Source: Caldithrix sp. (GTDB lineage: Bacteria > KSB1 > UBA2214 > DYKH01). From it: DNA of 42,104 bases. The stretch is taken from the NCBI GenBank assembly GCA_020722685.1, contig DYKH01000007.1:1-42104 (forward strand), in the 5' to 3' direction. Position numbers and translations under genes: made by a program. Of the stretch, positions 26,104-34,957 are shown piece by piece (the first letter of the stretch is position 1; each line of letters starts with the position of its first letter). Below the pieces are notes generated by a model. That model saw only the letters and a program-made list of their open reading frames with translations, had not been told where the DNA came from and made no database searches.

Positions 26104-26976
26104 TTATAGTTTAAACGGCATCGGGGTGAACGACAAAATGAAGAACAACAATATGAACGCGCCGAGAATCTTGCGCTTGCGATCCAAAGGAGTCACGTCA
26201 TCCAACGGCGCGGGATGCTTGCGACCAAAGAAAAGCAGCAAAGCGAACAGCAGTGCCCAACCGGGATAGATGATCGTTAAAACGCCAAGCGCAGCTAAAA
26301 AGGCATAGTTTACCGGTCCGGAGCTTCTGCCGAAGATGCTGTACAGAATATGCCCGCCATCCAACTGGCCGAGGGGAAGCAAATTCATGGCAGTGACGAA
26401 AAGACCGGCCCATCCCGCGTACGCGGCCGGATGCAGCAAAATATCTTGTCCATCAGCAAGCCTGCCGACGGCCAAATAGGAAAGAAATCTGAAAAGCAAC
26501 GACTCTCCCAGCGACAGGCTGGCTTCCGGCATTTGCGAGGCGGTAATGACTTGCGAATGGCTGATACCGAAATAAACGGTCGGGATGGTCAGAACCAATC
26601 CGGCAATGGGCCCGGCAGCGCCGATGTCAAAAAGTGCCTTTCGGTTTGGCATCAAGCCTTTCATTTGAATGACCGCTCCCATAGTACCAAAAGGATTGGC
26701 CAGAGGGAACGGAATAAAGAAAGGCAAGGTGGCCGTCACGCCATAGCGGCGGCACATAAGATAATGGCCCATCTCGTGAGCCAGCAGAATAGCGATAACC
26801 GGAACTGAGTACCAAAATCCGGCCGTCACATAGGTGGAGAAAACAGTGAGGAGGAAAAGAACGACGTTGATATAGGGCTTGTTGTGCGGCAAACCAAGAA
26901 ACTGCAAACGAAAGCGTCGCTTGGGCGGCTTCGAGTACCCATAGTTTTGATAGTCCCCTGCTGCATATTCGTTCAT
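26104..26976 (-). CDS. Site-2-protease family (M50) membrane metalloprotease
   Basis: 290-residue intramembrane metalloprotease homologue. Zinc motif HEMGH at 67-71 within a hydrophobic segment (VIAILLAHEMGHYLMCRRYG), and the second metal-ligand region NLLPLGQLDGGHILYSIFG. About six to seven membrane segments; no PDZ or CBS domain. The sequence resembles the short YdiL-like/plant EGY-type branch (FFIPFPLANPFGTMGAVIQM) rather than RseP. Cleavage of membrane-bound regulators is the general role of the family; the substrate is unknown. It is the first gene of the operon that continues through the unknown membrane protein, PBP1A, PfkB kinase and radical SAM genes. The ribosome site is weak (GAATTGAG). 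Confidence 0.87.
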   Translation of the reverse strand: MNEYAAGDYQNYGYSKPPKRRFRLQFLGLPHNKPYINVVLFLLTVFSTYVTAGFWYSVPVIAILLAHEMGHYLMCRRYGVTATLPFFIPFPLANPFGTMGAVIQMKGLMPNRKALFDIGAAGPIAGLVLTIPTVYFGISHSQVITASQMPEASLSLGESLLFRFLSYLAVGRLADGQDILLHPAAYAGWAGLFVTAMNLLPLGQLDGGHILYSIFGRSSGPVNYAFLAALGVLTIIYPGWALLFALLLFFGRKHPAPLDDVTPLDRKRKILGAFILLFFILSFTPMPFKL

Positions 26977-27349
26977 GAAAAAAAACTCAATTCTTGTGGT
27001 CTAATTTGTCCTGAGAATTTCCATGGCCGGCGGACCGCCCGATCATGACAGAAATCGTTGTCCTCGCTGGCCGTCGTCAAGGGTGTCATCCCGAACTATT
27101 CTGCCAAGGCCGATCCGCTTTTGGCGGACGGGCCCCTGGCCGCTGTACGATCTACGTAAGCAAGATCGCCAACTCCACAAAGGAAGATGCCTGCGGCATG
27201 ACCGTGCTCTGGCCAGGAGTGACAGCTCATTTCCATTGCTGGGGAAGATGTCTTGAGCTTGACCTTCCTTATCTTAGTTTTGCCGCGTGGTGGCTGGAAA
27301 GAGAAGGCTTCCTAACTCCTCGATGACGTGAAAGAAGGACTTGCTTGAC
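26977..27349. other. Repeat-bearing intergenic region with dispersed repeat copy C
   Basis: About 370 bases without a gene. Copy C of the 39-bp dispersed repeat lies at 27017-27055 (ATTTCCATGGCCGG to AGAAAT). Further on, 27108-27137 holds a GC-rich REP-like hairpin around TCCGCttttgGCGGA, beside a TGTCATCCCGAA word of a type often seen in bacterial intergenic repeats. Open frames through it have no support. The promoter of the M50-PBP operon should be near 26980-27015. Confidence 0.5.
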
Positions 27350-28135
27350 TCACTTTGCAAAAAGAACTTCTACCTTATCCCCGAAAGATACGTGTAGAGT
27401 CTTCGCAGCATTGCCTTCTCTAACTGCGATCTCCAGAAATCCATGGCTGCCGATGATAGCCAGAGGCTCTCCGACTTTACTTTGACTATATGATTCATTC
27501 AGGCCAAACAAGCAGACGTCGCCCACACGGATTTCCTGCACGGCTCGTGATACATCATTCCCGGCGATATTGGAAATCAGATTGCCAAAACGATCTACAT
27601 AAACGATCTCGCCGACCAGCCAATTCCCTTTCTTAGCAGGTTGCGGGATCTTGCCACGGACATAGTCCTCAACGGGCCGGCCGAGAGATTCCCACGCCAC
27701 ACCTTTGGACAAGTGCGCGGCGACCGGCGCAAACACGTCCCGGCCATGAAAAGTGCGACTGAGGTGCGGCAGGAAATAGCGCGGCTCCGTCAAATGAATA
27801 ACCCGGCAAGATGGATTGCCGGCAAAGATCCATTTGAGAACACCATTGTCAGGCGCCAAAAAATAGGAATTATTTGCTTCAACCGCAAGTGATCTTCTCT
27901 CAGAGCCGACTCCGGGATCGACCACGATCACGTGTATCGTCCCTGCTGGGAAAAAGGGCGTGGCCTGAGCCAAAACGAAGGCGGCGGTATCCAGGTCGCC
28001 CGCTGGGATATCATGCGTCAAATCGACAAGAGCGACATCAGGATTGATCCCAAGAATTACTCCCTTCATAACGCCGACGTAGACATCTTGCAGGCCGAAA
28101 TCGGTCAGAAGAGTGATGATCCTTTTTGAGCTCAA
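27350..28135 (-). CDS. SAM hydroxide adenosyltransferase (DUF62 family)
   Basis: 261-residue enzyme of the DUF62/SAM hydrolase family, which splits S-adenosylmethionine with water-derived hydroxide into adenosine and methionine; relatives include the SAM fluorinase and chlorinase. The family triad is visible: Asp73 and Arg80 in VVDPGVGSERR and His130 in RTFHGRDVF. The halogenase-specific loop is absent, so hydroxide is the expected nucleophile. The frame opens at 28213, but TTG 28135 (MSSKRIITLLTDFG) has AAGGAAG about six bases upstream and gives the standard N-terminus. It follows the deoxynucleoside kinase by about 105 bases. Confidence 0.9.
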   Translation of the reverse strand: MSSKRIITLLTDFGLQDVYVGVMKGVILGINPDVALVDLTHDIPAGDLDTAAFVLAQATPFFPAGTIHVIVVDPGVGSERRSLAVEANNSYFLAPDNGVLKWIFAGNPSCRVIHLTEPRYFLPHLSRTFHGRDVFAPVAAHLSKGVAWESLGRPVEDYVRGKIPQPAKKGNWLVGEIVYVDRFGNLISNIAGNDVSRAVQEIRVGDVCLFGLNESYSQSKVGEPLAIIGSHGFLEIAVREGNAAKTLHVSFGDKVEVLFAK

Positions 28136-28240
28136 AATCTTCCTTTCGATGTGAAGGCGAGAGCGATGCACATGAATGACCGAAAAATGCGCAAAATCGC
28201 CGCCAATCGTCAATATGTGACAGGTTGCAGGTATCTTGTT

Positions 28241-28912
28241 CTAGGCGATTGCAGCACCGGCAAAGTGTGCAATCTGCCGGTAGATGTCCTCTAACTGGGC
28301 AGGGTCCTTTTCAAAGTCTATGCGATCCGCATCCACAACGAGAACATTCCATTTTCCTTGGATGCTTTTGATCCAATGTTCATAGGCTTCATTCAGCTCG
28401 TGCAAATAATCGACGGTGATTCTCTTTTCAAATTCACGACCGCGTTTGCGAATGCGTGTGATCAAGGTCCAGGTGGAGGCGCGCAAGTAGACAATCAAGT
28501 CCGGTTTGCGCAAGTAATCGGTCATCACATAGAACAGGTCGCGGTAGTTGTCGTAATCGCGGTCGCTCATGTATCCCTGCTTATGCAAGATATAGGCAAA
28601 GATTTCCGCGTCTTCATAAATGGAACGATCCTGAATACAGGGCGCGGGACTGGAGGAAATGGCGCGCTGATCGATGAACCGACGGGAAAGGAAAAACACT
28701 TGCAAATTAAAACTCCACCGGCTCATGTCGGCATAGAAATCATCCAAATACGGATTGTTGATCACCTTTTCATAAAACGTCTGCCAGCCGAATTTCTCAC
28801 CGATGAGCCTGGTGAGTGTGGTTTTACCGACGCCGATGTTGCCGGCGATGGCCATAAAAAAAGGCGGCGCCACCTTGCCGCTGGCAGCCGAAAGGTCGGT
28901 TGCATCACTCAT
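28241..28912 (-). CDS. Deoxynucleoside kinase
   Basis: 223-residue cytoplasmic kinase of the dNK family (deoxyadenosine/deoxyguanosine kinase-like), phosphorylating deoxynucleosides for salvage. Seen: P-loop AIAGNIGVGKTTLTRLIGEK, NPYLDDFYADMSRWSFNLQ, the DRS motif in CIQDRSIYEDAEIFA, and the lid Arg-rich KRGREFEKRI. The frame opens at 28939, but ATG 28912 has AAGGA eight bases upstream. The exact base specificity cannot be read by eye. It lies 67 bases after the sensor-like gene on the same strand. Confidence 0.9.
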   Translation of the reverse strand: MSDATDLSAASGKVAPPFFMAIAGNIGVGKTTLTRLIGEKFGWQTFYEKVINNPYLDDFYADMSRWSFNLQVFFLSRRFIDQRAISSSPAPCIQDRSIYEDAEIFAYILHKQGYMSDRDYDNYRDLFYVMTDYLRKPDLIVYLRASTWTLITRIRKRGREFEKRITVDYLHELNEAYEHWIKSIQGKWNVLVVDADRIDFEKDPAQLEDIYRQIAHFAGAAIA

Positions 28913-28979
28913 CCGAATCTTCCTTCTCTCATTTCCCATTCTGTTGCACTACTCGCTCCGCGCGCCATATCTGCCGTCG

Positions 28980-30299
28980 CTAATCTGCGAAAAAATACGG
29001 TCGACCGCCTGCTTTGGCCAGCGGCTCATCGCCAAAGGTTATGTCAGGAATTCCCCTTCCTGCTTCGTTGGTAGCCCGGAAATAAAAACCCGCTTCTCCC
29101 GCAAGGACGTTCAGTTTGACCAACAGGAAATTGGTACCAGCTCGCAGATGAACCAGGGCGATGGTTTCGTCCATAACGGCAGCGTGCTGGACATTCTTAG
29201 TAAGCACAAGGTCGTCATTGAGCCACACTTTCATCGGCTTGTTCGCGCCGAAACGCAGTTGAAGACTGCGCGAGGTAGGAGAATTCAACCGCAACTGCGC
29301 ATAGACGGCGCTGTTCAGCGCACCGCCCAGCGTGACCCGCAAATCTAAATAGCCGTCACGAATTTCATCCGGACTGCGGCTCCAGTTCATTGCTTCACCG
29401 CGCTTGTTCAGTAATTCCGCGGCCCTGACTTCCTCGGGCCAAAATCTTTCATGAAATCCATGGGTTATCTTGAATGGACCACAGACTTGCCAGGCCTTTT
29501 CCGGCGGTGCGCCGATGGCTTTCAGCTCGAACTCGGCTGCTTGGCGATCTCCGTGCAATTGGTCCAGCATAGACAGCGCAAAAGTCAATCCCAAATCAAA
29601 TTGGTTGCTGCCGCCGGTCCGTAGATAATCACGAGCGGCAGCCAGACTATCTTTGTTAATGAGGGCGTTGGGAAAAGAACGCATGAGACCCAGGGTGTAG
29701 AAACGCCAGTACCCTTCCCAAGAAATCCTGGAAAACGATGTGAGAGTCTTCATATTGGCTCGAACTCCCAGCAGCGCGAGGTTGATGAACAGCCGGCGAC
29801 GAATGGCGTTGTTGAATTCGATCAACGAAAAACCGACGTCCACTTTGCCGAGCGATTCTGCCCCCCAGCGAATGGCAACGACCTGATGATCGAAATCACG
29901 CCGACTCTCCTTTGCCACTTGCCCGGCGGACAGTCGCATGACGATATCGGCTTGTTCGGCTCGGTTGAGAAAGATACCCCCGGCTAAATCCAGCCATTTG
30001 GCATTGAGAGAAAAGGCTACCAGCGAATCCTTTTCATTGATGACGGCAATGTATACCAGGTCTTTGCCAAAATCGGAATTGAGGATATTATCGATCCAAT
30101 CCTGATAAACGTACCATCCCTGCGTCTCCGCCAAGCGGATGGAGGCGATTTGCTTGGCTACCCGCCCGATATTGGTTCTTAGTTCTTGACGCTGACTATT
30201 GATCTGGCTGATGGTAAAAACGTACGTCTCCATCGCCATGATCACTACAATCAAGAGCACGACCCCCAAGGAAATTTTTGACCAGAGATGGTTGAGCAA
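28980..30299 (-). CDS. Membrane-anchored sensor-like protein of unknown function
   Basis: 439-residue protein starting at TTG 30299. The N-terminal part resembles the sensor half of a signalling protein: membrane segment (about 8-27, LGVVLLIVVIMAMETYVFTI), coiled region (SQRQELRTNIGRVAKQIAS), an extracytoplasmic domain of about 125 residues, and a return segment RRRLFINLALLG near 165. The expected second membrane helix then breaks off into VRANMKTLTSFSRISWEGYW instead of a cytoplasmic output domain. The C-terminal part (about 290-439) looks like an extracellular beta-sandwich (NSPTSRSLQLRFGANKPMKV). No histidine kinase, PP2C or GGDEF domain is present. It may be a fusion formed by deletion, or a genuine family I do not know. 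It lies near the phosphatase cluster. Confidence 0.7.
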   Translation of the reverse strand: MLNHLWSKISLGVVLLIVVIMAMETYVFTISQINSQRQELRTNIGRVAKQIASIRLAETQGWYVYQDWIDNILNSDFGKDLVYIAVINEKDSLVAFSLNAKWLDLAGGIFLNRAEQADIVMRLSAGQVAKESRRDFDHQVVAIRWGAESLGKVDVGFSLIEFNNAIRRRLFINLALLGVRANMKTLTSFSRISWEGYWRFYTLGLMRSFPNALINKDSLAAARDYLRTGGSNQFDLGLTFALSMLDQLHGDRQAAEFELKAIGAPPEKAWQVCGPFKITHGFHERFWPEEVRAAELLNKRGEAMNWSRSPDEIRDGYLDLRVTLGGALNSAVYAQLRLNSPTSRSLQLRFGANKPMKVWLNDDLVLTKNVQHAAVMDETIALVHLRAGTNFLLVKLNVLAGEAGFYFRATNEAGRGIPDITFGDEPLAKAGGRPYFFAD

Positions 30300-30330
30300 T
30301 TTTGTGTTCTCGCAACCGATTAGAGCGGCC

Positions 30331-30410
30331 AGCCGTCAGCAATCAGCAGTCAGTAGTCAGCGGTCAGTGATCAGCCTCTCTGACTGCTGATCCCTGACCG
30401 CTGACCGCTA
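30331..30410. repeat. Head-to-head 7-bp repeats (CAGCAGT type), copy 1
   Basis: The left arm (30331-30375) reads as tandem heptamers such as CAGCAAT CAGCAGT CAGTAGT CAGCGGT CAGTGAT. After a short centre, 30381-30410 carries the same heptamers in reverse complement. The right arm supplies the stop codon (30408-30410) of the radical SAM gene. A related one-sided array is at 41954-42002. Confidence 0.65.
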
Positions 30411-31799
30411 ACACTTTTCCCGCACTACCGATTCATTTACTTCCTTTACCCAAGTCACCAACTCTTGACACCTTTCATGGCCGAGTGTTTTAGACCACAA
30501 GGGAAAAAGGGTATTGTTGGTCAGGAGAAGATCCTCTTCCTCATGCCACAGACCAAAAGATATGGCTCGTTGCCACTCATCCGTCTGCGGAATTGGCGAG
30601 AAAGAAGCTAAATTGACCTTGGCGCCGAGATCATTTACAAATTTGACGCTCTCCTTCACCTCGCGTTCGTCTTGATCCGCCAGGCCGAACAGGACGTAGA
30701 CGCCGATCTCCTGCCGCTCAAAACCCGCTCTTTCCAAATGCTGCACTGCTCGCCGCAAGTCGGCATTGTTCACTTTGGCGGACATGCTCTTTTGGCGGAG
30801 CGGATTGGAAGTCTCGAAGCTCAATCGCAGCGTTTTAGCTCCGGCATGAAACAAAAGGTCGGCCAACTCCTGATCGATATTTCGCGGCTGCAATCCGTTT
30901 GGTGTATGTAATTGTAACGAATACTCCCTTTCGATGATGCCGCGCAAAAGCGGTTTTATGTACTGCTCGGCGTGGTGCAGCAGCGCATCATCGAAAAAGG
31001 CGAAATGCCGGACGCCCCTTTTTTCATGCCAATGAGCGATCTCCCGTAACACGTTCTCCGGACTGCGCCGGCGGTGTTTAGGCACCAAGCTTTTGGAAGC
31101 GCAAAAATGACAGCGAAACGGACAGCCGCGCGACGTCAGCAGCGCAACAGACTCGAGGCGCGGGTACAGATCGAATGCCGGAAACGGGTAATCATCCAAG
31201 GATCCGCCGGATGTGCGAACTGCACCATTACCTTCGATGGCGGCAAAAAGGCGTAAGACCTCCTCCTCACCTTCGCCGATTATCAGATAGTCCGGCTGCA
31301 CTCGTTCCTGCGCATGCTGCGGACAAAGTGTGGCGTAGATCCCGCCCAAAACGACGATTGCCTGGGGATAAACCTGTCTGACGATCCGAACGGCCTCCTC
31401 CACCGCTGGGTACCAATAGGTCATAAAAGAAGTGATCAACACCGCGTCCGGATCGGGATACCTCGCCAACAAGCTCGTAAACAAGGATAAGGGGTATCCG
31501 TAGCGACAATACTTGCGCGGCACAGGCCGCAACGCGACCGGCTTTTCTATTTCCTCACGAAAGAATTTGCCGGTTCCGTCGTTCTTGCTTTTCCCGCCGG
31601 CGGTGCCCAAAAATCGCAACAGCTCCGGGTGATGTCGATCCAGACAATCGATCAAATCGACCTGATAGCCTCGCTGCTGCAGGACCGCTGCAATCGAAAG
31701 CAATCCCACCGGCTTGAACCAAAAGTCATAGGCGGCGAAATCGTAAATCCAGGGGTTGATCAACAGGAGGCGATGGATCTTCCTATTTGTGGTTTTCAA
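30408..31799 (-). CDS. B12-binding-domain radical SAM protein
   Basis: 463-residue radical SAM protein with an N-terminal cobalamin-binding-like Rossmann domain (about 10-190; LLINPWIYDF, PVGLLSIAAVLQQRG, VVLGGIYATL, DYLIIGEGEEE) and a radical SAM barrel with cluster cysteines 226, 230 and 233 in SRGCPFRCHFCASK. Relatives include methyltransferases and other tailoring enzymes such as BchE and MiaB-like proteins; the substrate here is unknown. Start TTG 31799 is preceded by a GGGAGAG run at a rather long distance. It begins 22 bases after the RR-phosphatase stop. Its stop codon falls inside a heptamer repeat, so the last residues may have been altered by the repeat. Confidence 0.82.
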   Translation of the reverse strand: MKTTNRKIHRLLLINPWIYDFAAYDFWFKPVGLLSIAAVLQQRGYQVDLIDCLDRHHPELLRFLGTAGGKSKNDGTGKFFREEIEKPVALRPVPRKYCRYGYPLSLFTSLLARYPDPDAVLITSFMTYWYPAVEEAVRIVRQVYPQAIVVLGGIYATLCPQHAQERVQPDYLIIGEGEEEVLRLFAAIEGNGAVRTSGGSLDDYPFPAFDLYPRLESVALLTSRGCPFRCHFCASKSLVPKHRRRSPENVLREIAHWHEKRGVRHFAFFDDALLHHAEQYIKPLLRGIIEREYSLQLHTPNGLQPRNIDQELADLLFHAGAKTLRLSFETSNPLRQKSMSAKVNNADLRRAVQHLERAGFERQEIGVYVLFGLADQDEREVKESVKFVNDLGAKVNLASFSPIPQTDEWQRAISFGLWHEEEDLLLTNNTLFPLWSKTLGHERCQELVTWVKEVNESVVREKC

Positions 31800-31821
31800 A
31801 AGGCGTAGACTCTCCCTCGCG

Positions 31822-33000
31822 TCACTTTATTTCAGCGAGCATCAACAGGATGTCATCATGCAATTGTCCCGGTGCAAACTCCTGAACATCCTTGATCACA
31901 TCGGCGGCGGCGCTGGCAATATTTTTGCGCCCGTGTTTTTGCAGGCAAGTCTGCAGGCCGCGTAGTCCGAACGGCCGCTCGAATCGGTTTTCCGCCTCGA
32001 CGATACCGTCGGTATAGAGTATGATCCGGTCTCTCGGCTCGAAGCGGACGCAGTCTTGAACAAACTTGTCCACCTCGTTCGGCTCAAAACCCACAATAAA
32101 ATTTTGCGAGTTGAGCAGCATGTTCGTCTGCTTGCTACGGCGCCATAGCAGGCCGGCCGGATGGGCGCTGCCGGCCCAACAAAGCTCGCCTTTCTTAAAA
32201 TCGACCCTGACGGTCATGATCGTCAAAAACATCCCGGTATGGCTAAAGGATTCGCAAAAGAATTTGTTGAGGGAATACACGATTTCGCGCGGGGACAGGC
32301 CGTCGCGCACAAATTTTCTGATCTCGCTACAAACCCGGTTGACCAGCAAAGCCGCAGTGATGCCATGACCGGTTACGTCGATAACGGTAAAGCGAACGCA
32401 GCCGCGGCCGTCGTCATAGATATCGGCGAAATCGCCGCCCAGGCCGATCATCGGCAAATACTCAACGGCAATGGCGATATGCTGGTTCTCAAAATATTTT
32501 GGCACCAAGCTGGCTTGAACCTGCCTGGCGAGGCCGAGGTCTTGATCAATCAGCCGGTGGTATTGATTCAGCTTTTGCTGCTGCATCTCTAAGAGCATGC
32601 CCAAGCGGCGGCGCTCCAAGGCGTTGCGCACCTTGACCATGAAGCTTTCCGCGTCGATCGGCTTGCTCAGGTATTCGTAGGCGCCCTTTTTCATCGCCTG
32701 AACTGCGGAAGAAATGCTGCCAAAACCGGTGAGAATGAGAACCTGCGAGTGTTTATCCTTGCGTTTGGCCGCTTCCAGCACCTCCAGACCACCGATTTCC
32801 TCCATGTGCAAATCGGTCAAAACCAAATCGTACTGGTTAGCAGCAATCATGTTCAGCGCCATTTCTCCGTTAGAGGCTTCGTCGACGGTGAACTTTTCCC
32901 GCTTGAAAAGCTGTATGAAGAGTCGGCGTACGGAAGCATCATCGTCAACGACCAAAACGTGGCGGCTATTTTGAATATCGAAATCTTTGGGTATTTCCAT
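31822..33000 (-). CDS. Response regulator with SpoIIE/PP2C phosphatase output
   Basis: 392-residue cytoplasmic protein with an N-terminal receiver domain (Asp19-21 acidic triad, phospho-acceptor Asp63 in VLTDLHMEE, SKPID lysine), a coiled linker (QQQKLNQYHRLIDQDLGLARQVQ) and a C-terminal PPM/SpoIIE phosphatase domain. Metal-binding acids are kept: GGDFADI, DVTGHG, LYTDGIVEA and LHDDIL. This is the RssB/RsbU-like layout in which phosphorylation of the receiver controls dephosphorylation of a STAS protein. ATG 33000 has GAAGG five bases upstream. No partner histidine kinase is in the window. It sits 193 bases after the GAF-phosphatase gene and is likely part of the same signalling cluster. Confidence 0.92.
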   Translation of the reverse strand: MEIPKDFDIQNSRHVLVVDDDASVRRLFIQLFKREKFTVDEASNGEMALNMIAANQYDLVLTDLHMEEIGGLEVLEAAKRKDKHSQVLILTGFGSISSAVQAMKKGAYEYLSKPIDAESFMVKVRNALERRRLGMLLEMQQQKLNQYHRLIDQDLGLARQVQASLVPKYFENQHIAIAVEYLPMIGLGGDFADIYDDGRGCVRFTVIDVTGHGITAALLVNRVCSEIRKFVRDGLSPREIVYSLNKFFCESFSHTGMFLTIMTVRVDFKKGELCWAGSAHPAGLLWRRSKQTNMLLNSQNFIVGFEPNEVDKFVQDCVRFEPRDRIILYTDGIVEAENRFERPFGLRGLQTCLQKHGRKNIASAAADVIKDVQEFAPGQLHDDILLMLAEIK

Positions 33001-33193
33001 TCAGGCCTTCAGAAAAAGTGGTTTCTCTTACGGGTTCAAGGTGCGACTTTAGAGAAGCTAAAAGGACTGTGGAGTCGGAAAGTCAAAAGGATTGGGGAAA
33101 GAATGATTCTGTCCCTCATCATTTGACTTTTGGCTCGCGGCCGATCACCGCGCCATTTAGGACCAGCCAGCTAAAGGCGATTTCTTTAATCAG

Positions 33194-34957
33194 TCAATTG
33201 ACCTTCAGAGCCAACATGGTAATATCGTCTGCCTGCGGAGCGCCTTTGGCAAACTTGTTCAGCTCGCCAATGACTTTGTCGATCAGCTCGCGTCCGCTCA
33301 AATTTTGCCCGTGGGACAACAATTTCTCCAAGCGCCATTCTTCAAATTGCTTCCGATGGATATCTACTGCTTCGGTCACGCCATCGGTGAAGAGCAAGAG
33401 TGCGTCGCCACAATTGAGCTGCACTTTTTCGGTTTCATACATCATGTTTGGCATCATGCCGAGAACCAAGCCGCCGGTTTCCAGCGTTTTTAGCTTCCCA
33501 TTCTTTGACCAGAGGTAAGGCGGATTATGACCGGCATTCACGTAGACCATGCTCTTTTCTTTCACGTCTACCTCGGCGTAAAAAAAAGTGATAAATTTGT
33601 CATAGGTGGTGTGAGCATAGATCAAGTTGTTCAGTTTGAACATCATGTTGGCAATATCCGCATGAGGCGCGATCAAGCTGTGCAATCCGGCCTGCAAGTT
33701 TGACATGATCAGAGACGCTGGAATGCCCTTGCCGGAAACGTCGGCAATGGTAATGGCCACGTGCTCGGGATCAAGAACAATGCAATCAAAGTAATCGCCG
33801 CCGACTTGCCGGGACGGTAAATTGACGCCATAGATCTCAAAGCTGGGGATTTCAGGGAAAGTGCGCGGCAAAAGCCGCTGTTGTATCTCCCGCGCGATCG
33901 ATAACTCTTCCTCGATGCGCTGCTTTTCTAATGTTTCTTCGAATAACCGGGCATTCTCTATCGAAGTCATCGCCAGATTGCTCAAGGTGGCGATAAACTC
34001 GAGGTCATCGGGAGTGAAGCTTTGGCGGTTGATTTTCTCACCAAGAACGATCACGCCTTTGGTTTCATCTTGGATTCGCATCGGCGCTGCTACGGCCAAG
34101 CCCAGACGCTGCAGGACCTTCAGATTGCGCGAGAGCTCGGCATCATTGACCAGAATGGGGCTGGTAAGGCGGCCCAGGCTCTTCAAGAATCCTTTTCCCG
34201 TCAATGCTTCCAGATCGGCGGCTTCACCGCGAGCACCTCTGTGCGAGGCTAATTTGAAATGGCCGTCTTCTTTCAAAAACACATAGCTGCGATTGACCAT
34301 CAATTCGCCCATAATCGCATAAATGAGCAAGCTGACGATCTTTTCCCGGTCCAGCGTCGAATTTAGTTCCTGGCCGATTTCAAACAGGGTATTAAGCTCC
34401 TGCACTTTCTTGTCCAATTGGCGATTGACCTTCTCCAGCCGGTGGAACATCATGGCGTTTTCGATGGCTGTGGCCGCAATATTGGATAGCGAATTGAGGA
34501 AATCAATCTCGGCGGACGAGTAAGGCACCAGACCCAGCTTCCTGCCCAATCCCATGATGCCGACCGTACGCTGCGTGCTGACGATGGGAAGCAACAATTC
34601 AATTCCCAGATCGGTGAAAAAGTTTTTCCAGCGGCATTCGTCAATGGAAATATCCTTCAACAGAGTCGGCTTGAGCAGCTCGGACTCGATATAGAGCTTT
34701 TTTCTCAGCAGGTCTCTGGGAAGGCCCTTGATGACCTCAACCTCAAAGCTTTGCTGTTCATAGGCCACCATGACCAAGCCGCGGCTGATCATCATGCGGC
34801 CCATGGGAGTCAGGAGCAGATTGTTTAAGATGGTGCTTAGCTTCAGGCTCGAATTGAGTACCTGACTCATCTCGAACAAGGATTGCAGCTCCACGAGACG
34901 ATGGTCTACCTCCTGATCGATATTCTCCTGTCTTGCTTTTGGGCGACCTCTCATCAA
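33194..34957 (-). CDS. GAF-GAF-SpoIIE (RsbU-like) phosphatase
   Basis: 587-residue soluble protein with two GAF-like sensor domains (about 25-170 and 190-330), a signalling helix (EETLEKQRIEEELSIAREIQ) and a C-terminal PP2C/SpoIIE phosphatase. Active-site acids present: GGDYFDCIVLD, DVSGKGIPASL, AGHNPPYLW, LFTDGVTEA and ADDITMLALKV. The GAF domains show no heme or bilin Cys that I can identify, so the ligand is unknown. The gene overlaps the RsbW-like kinase gene by four bases (ATGA) and has a GAGGGG ribosome site, making STAS, kinase and this phosphatase a coupled trio. It is the most likely direct phosphatase of that STAS protein. Confidence 0.92.
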   Translation of the reverse strand: MMRGRPKARQENIDQEVDHRLVELQSLFEMSQVLNSSLKLSTILNNLLLTPMGRMMISRGLVMVAYEQQSFEVEVIKGLPRDLLRKKLYIESELLKPTLLKDISIDECRWKNFFTDLGIELLLPIVSTQRTVGIMGLGRKLGLVPYSSAEIDFLNSLSNIAATAIENAMMFHRLEKVNRQLDKKVQELNTLFEIGQELNSTLDREKIVSLLIYAIMGELMVNRSYVFLKEDGHFKLASHRGARGEAADLEALTGKGFLKSLGRLTSPILVNDAELSRNLKVLQRLGLAVAAPMRIQDETKGVIVLGEKINRQSFTPDDLEFIATLSNLAMTSIENARLFEETLEKQRIEEELSIAREIQQRLLPRTFPEIPSFEIYGVNLPSRQVGGDYFDCIVLDPEHVAITIADVSGKGIPASLIMSNLQAGLHSLIAPHADIANMMFKLNNLIYAHTTYDKFITFFYAEVDVKEKSMVYVNAGHNPPYLWSKNGKLKTLETGGLVLGMMPNMMYETEKVQLNCGDALLLFTDGVTEAVDIHRKQFEEWRLEKLLSHGQNLSGRELIDKVIGELNKFAKGAPQADDITMLALKVN

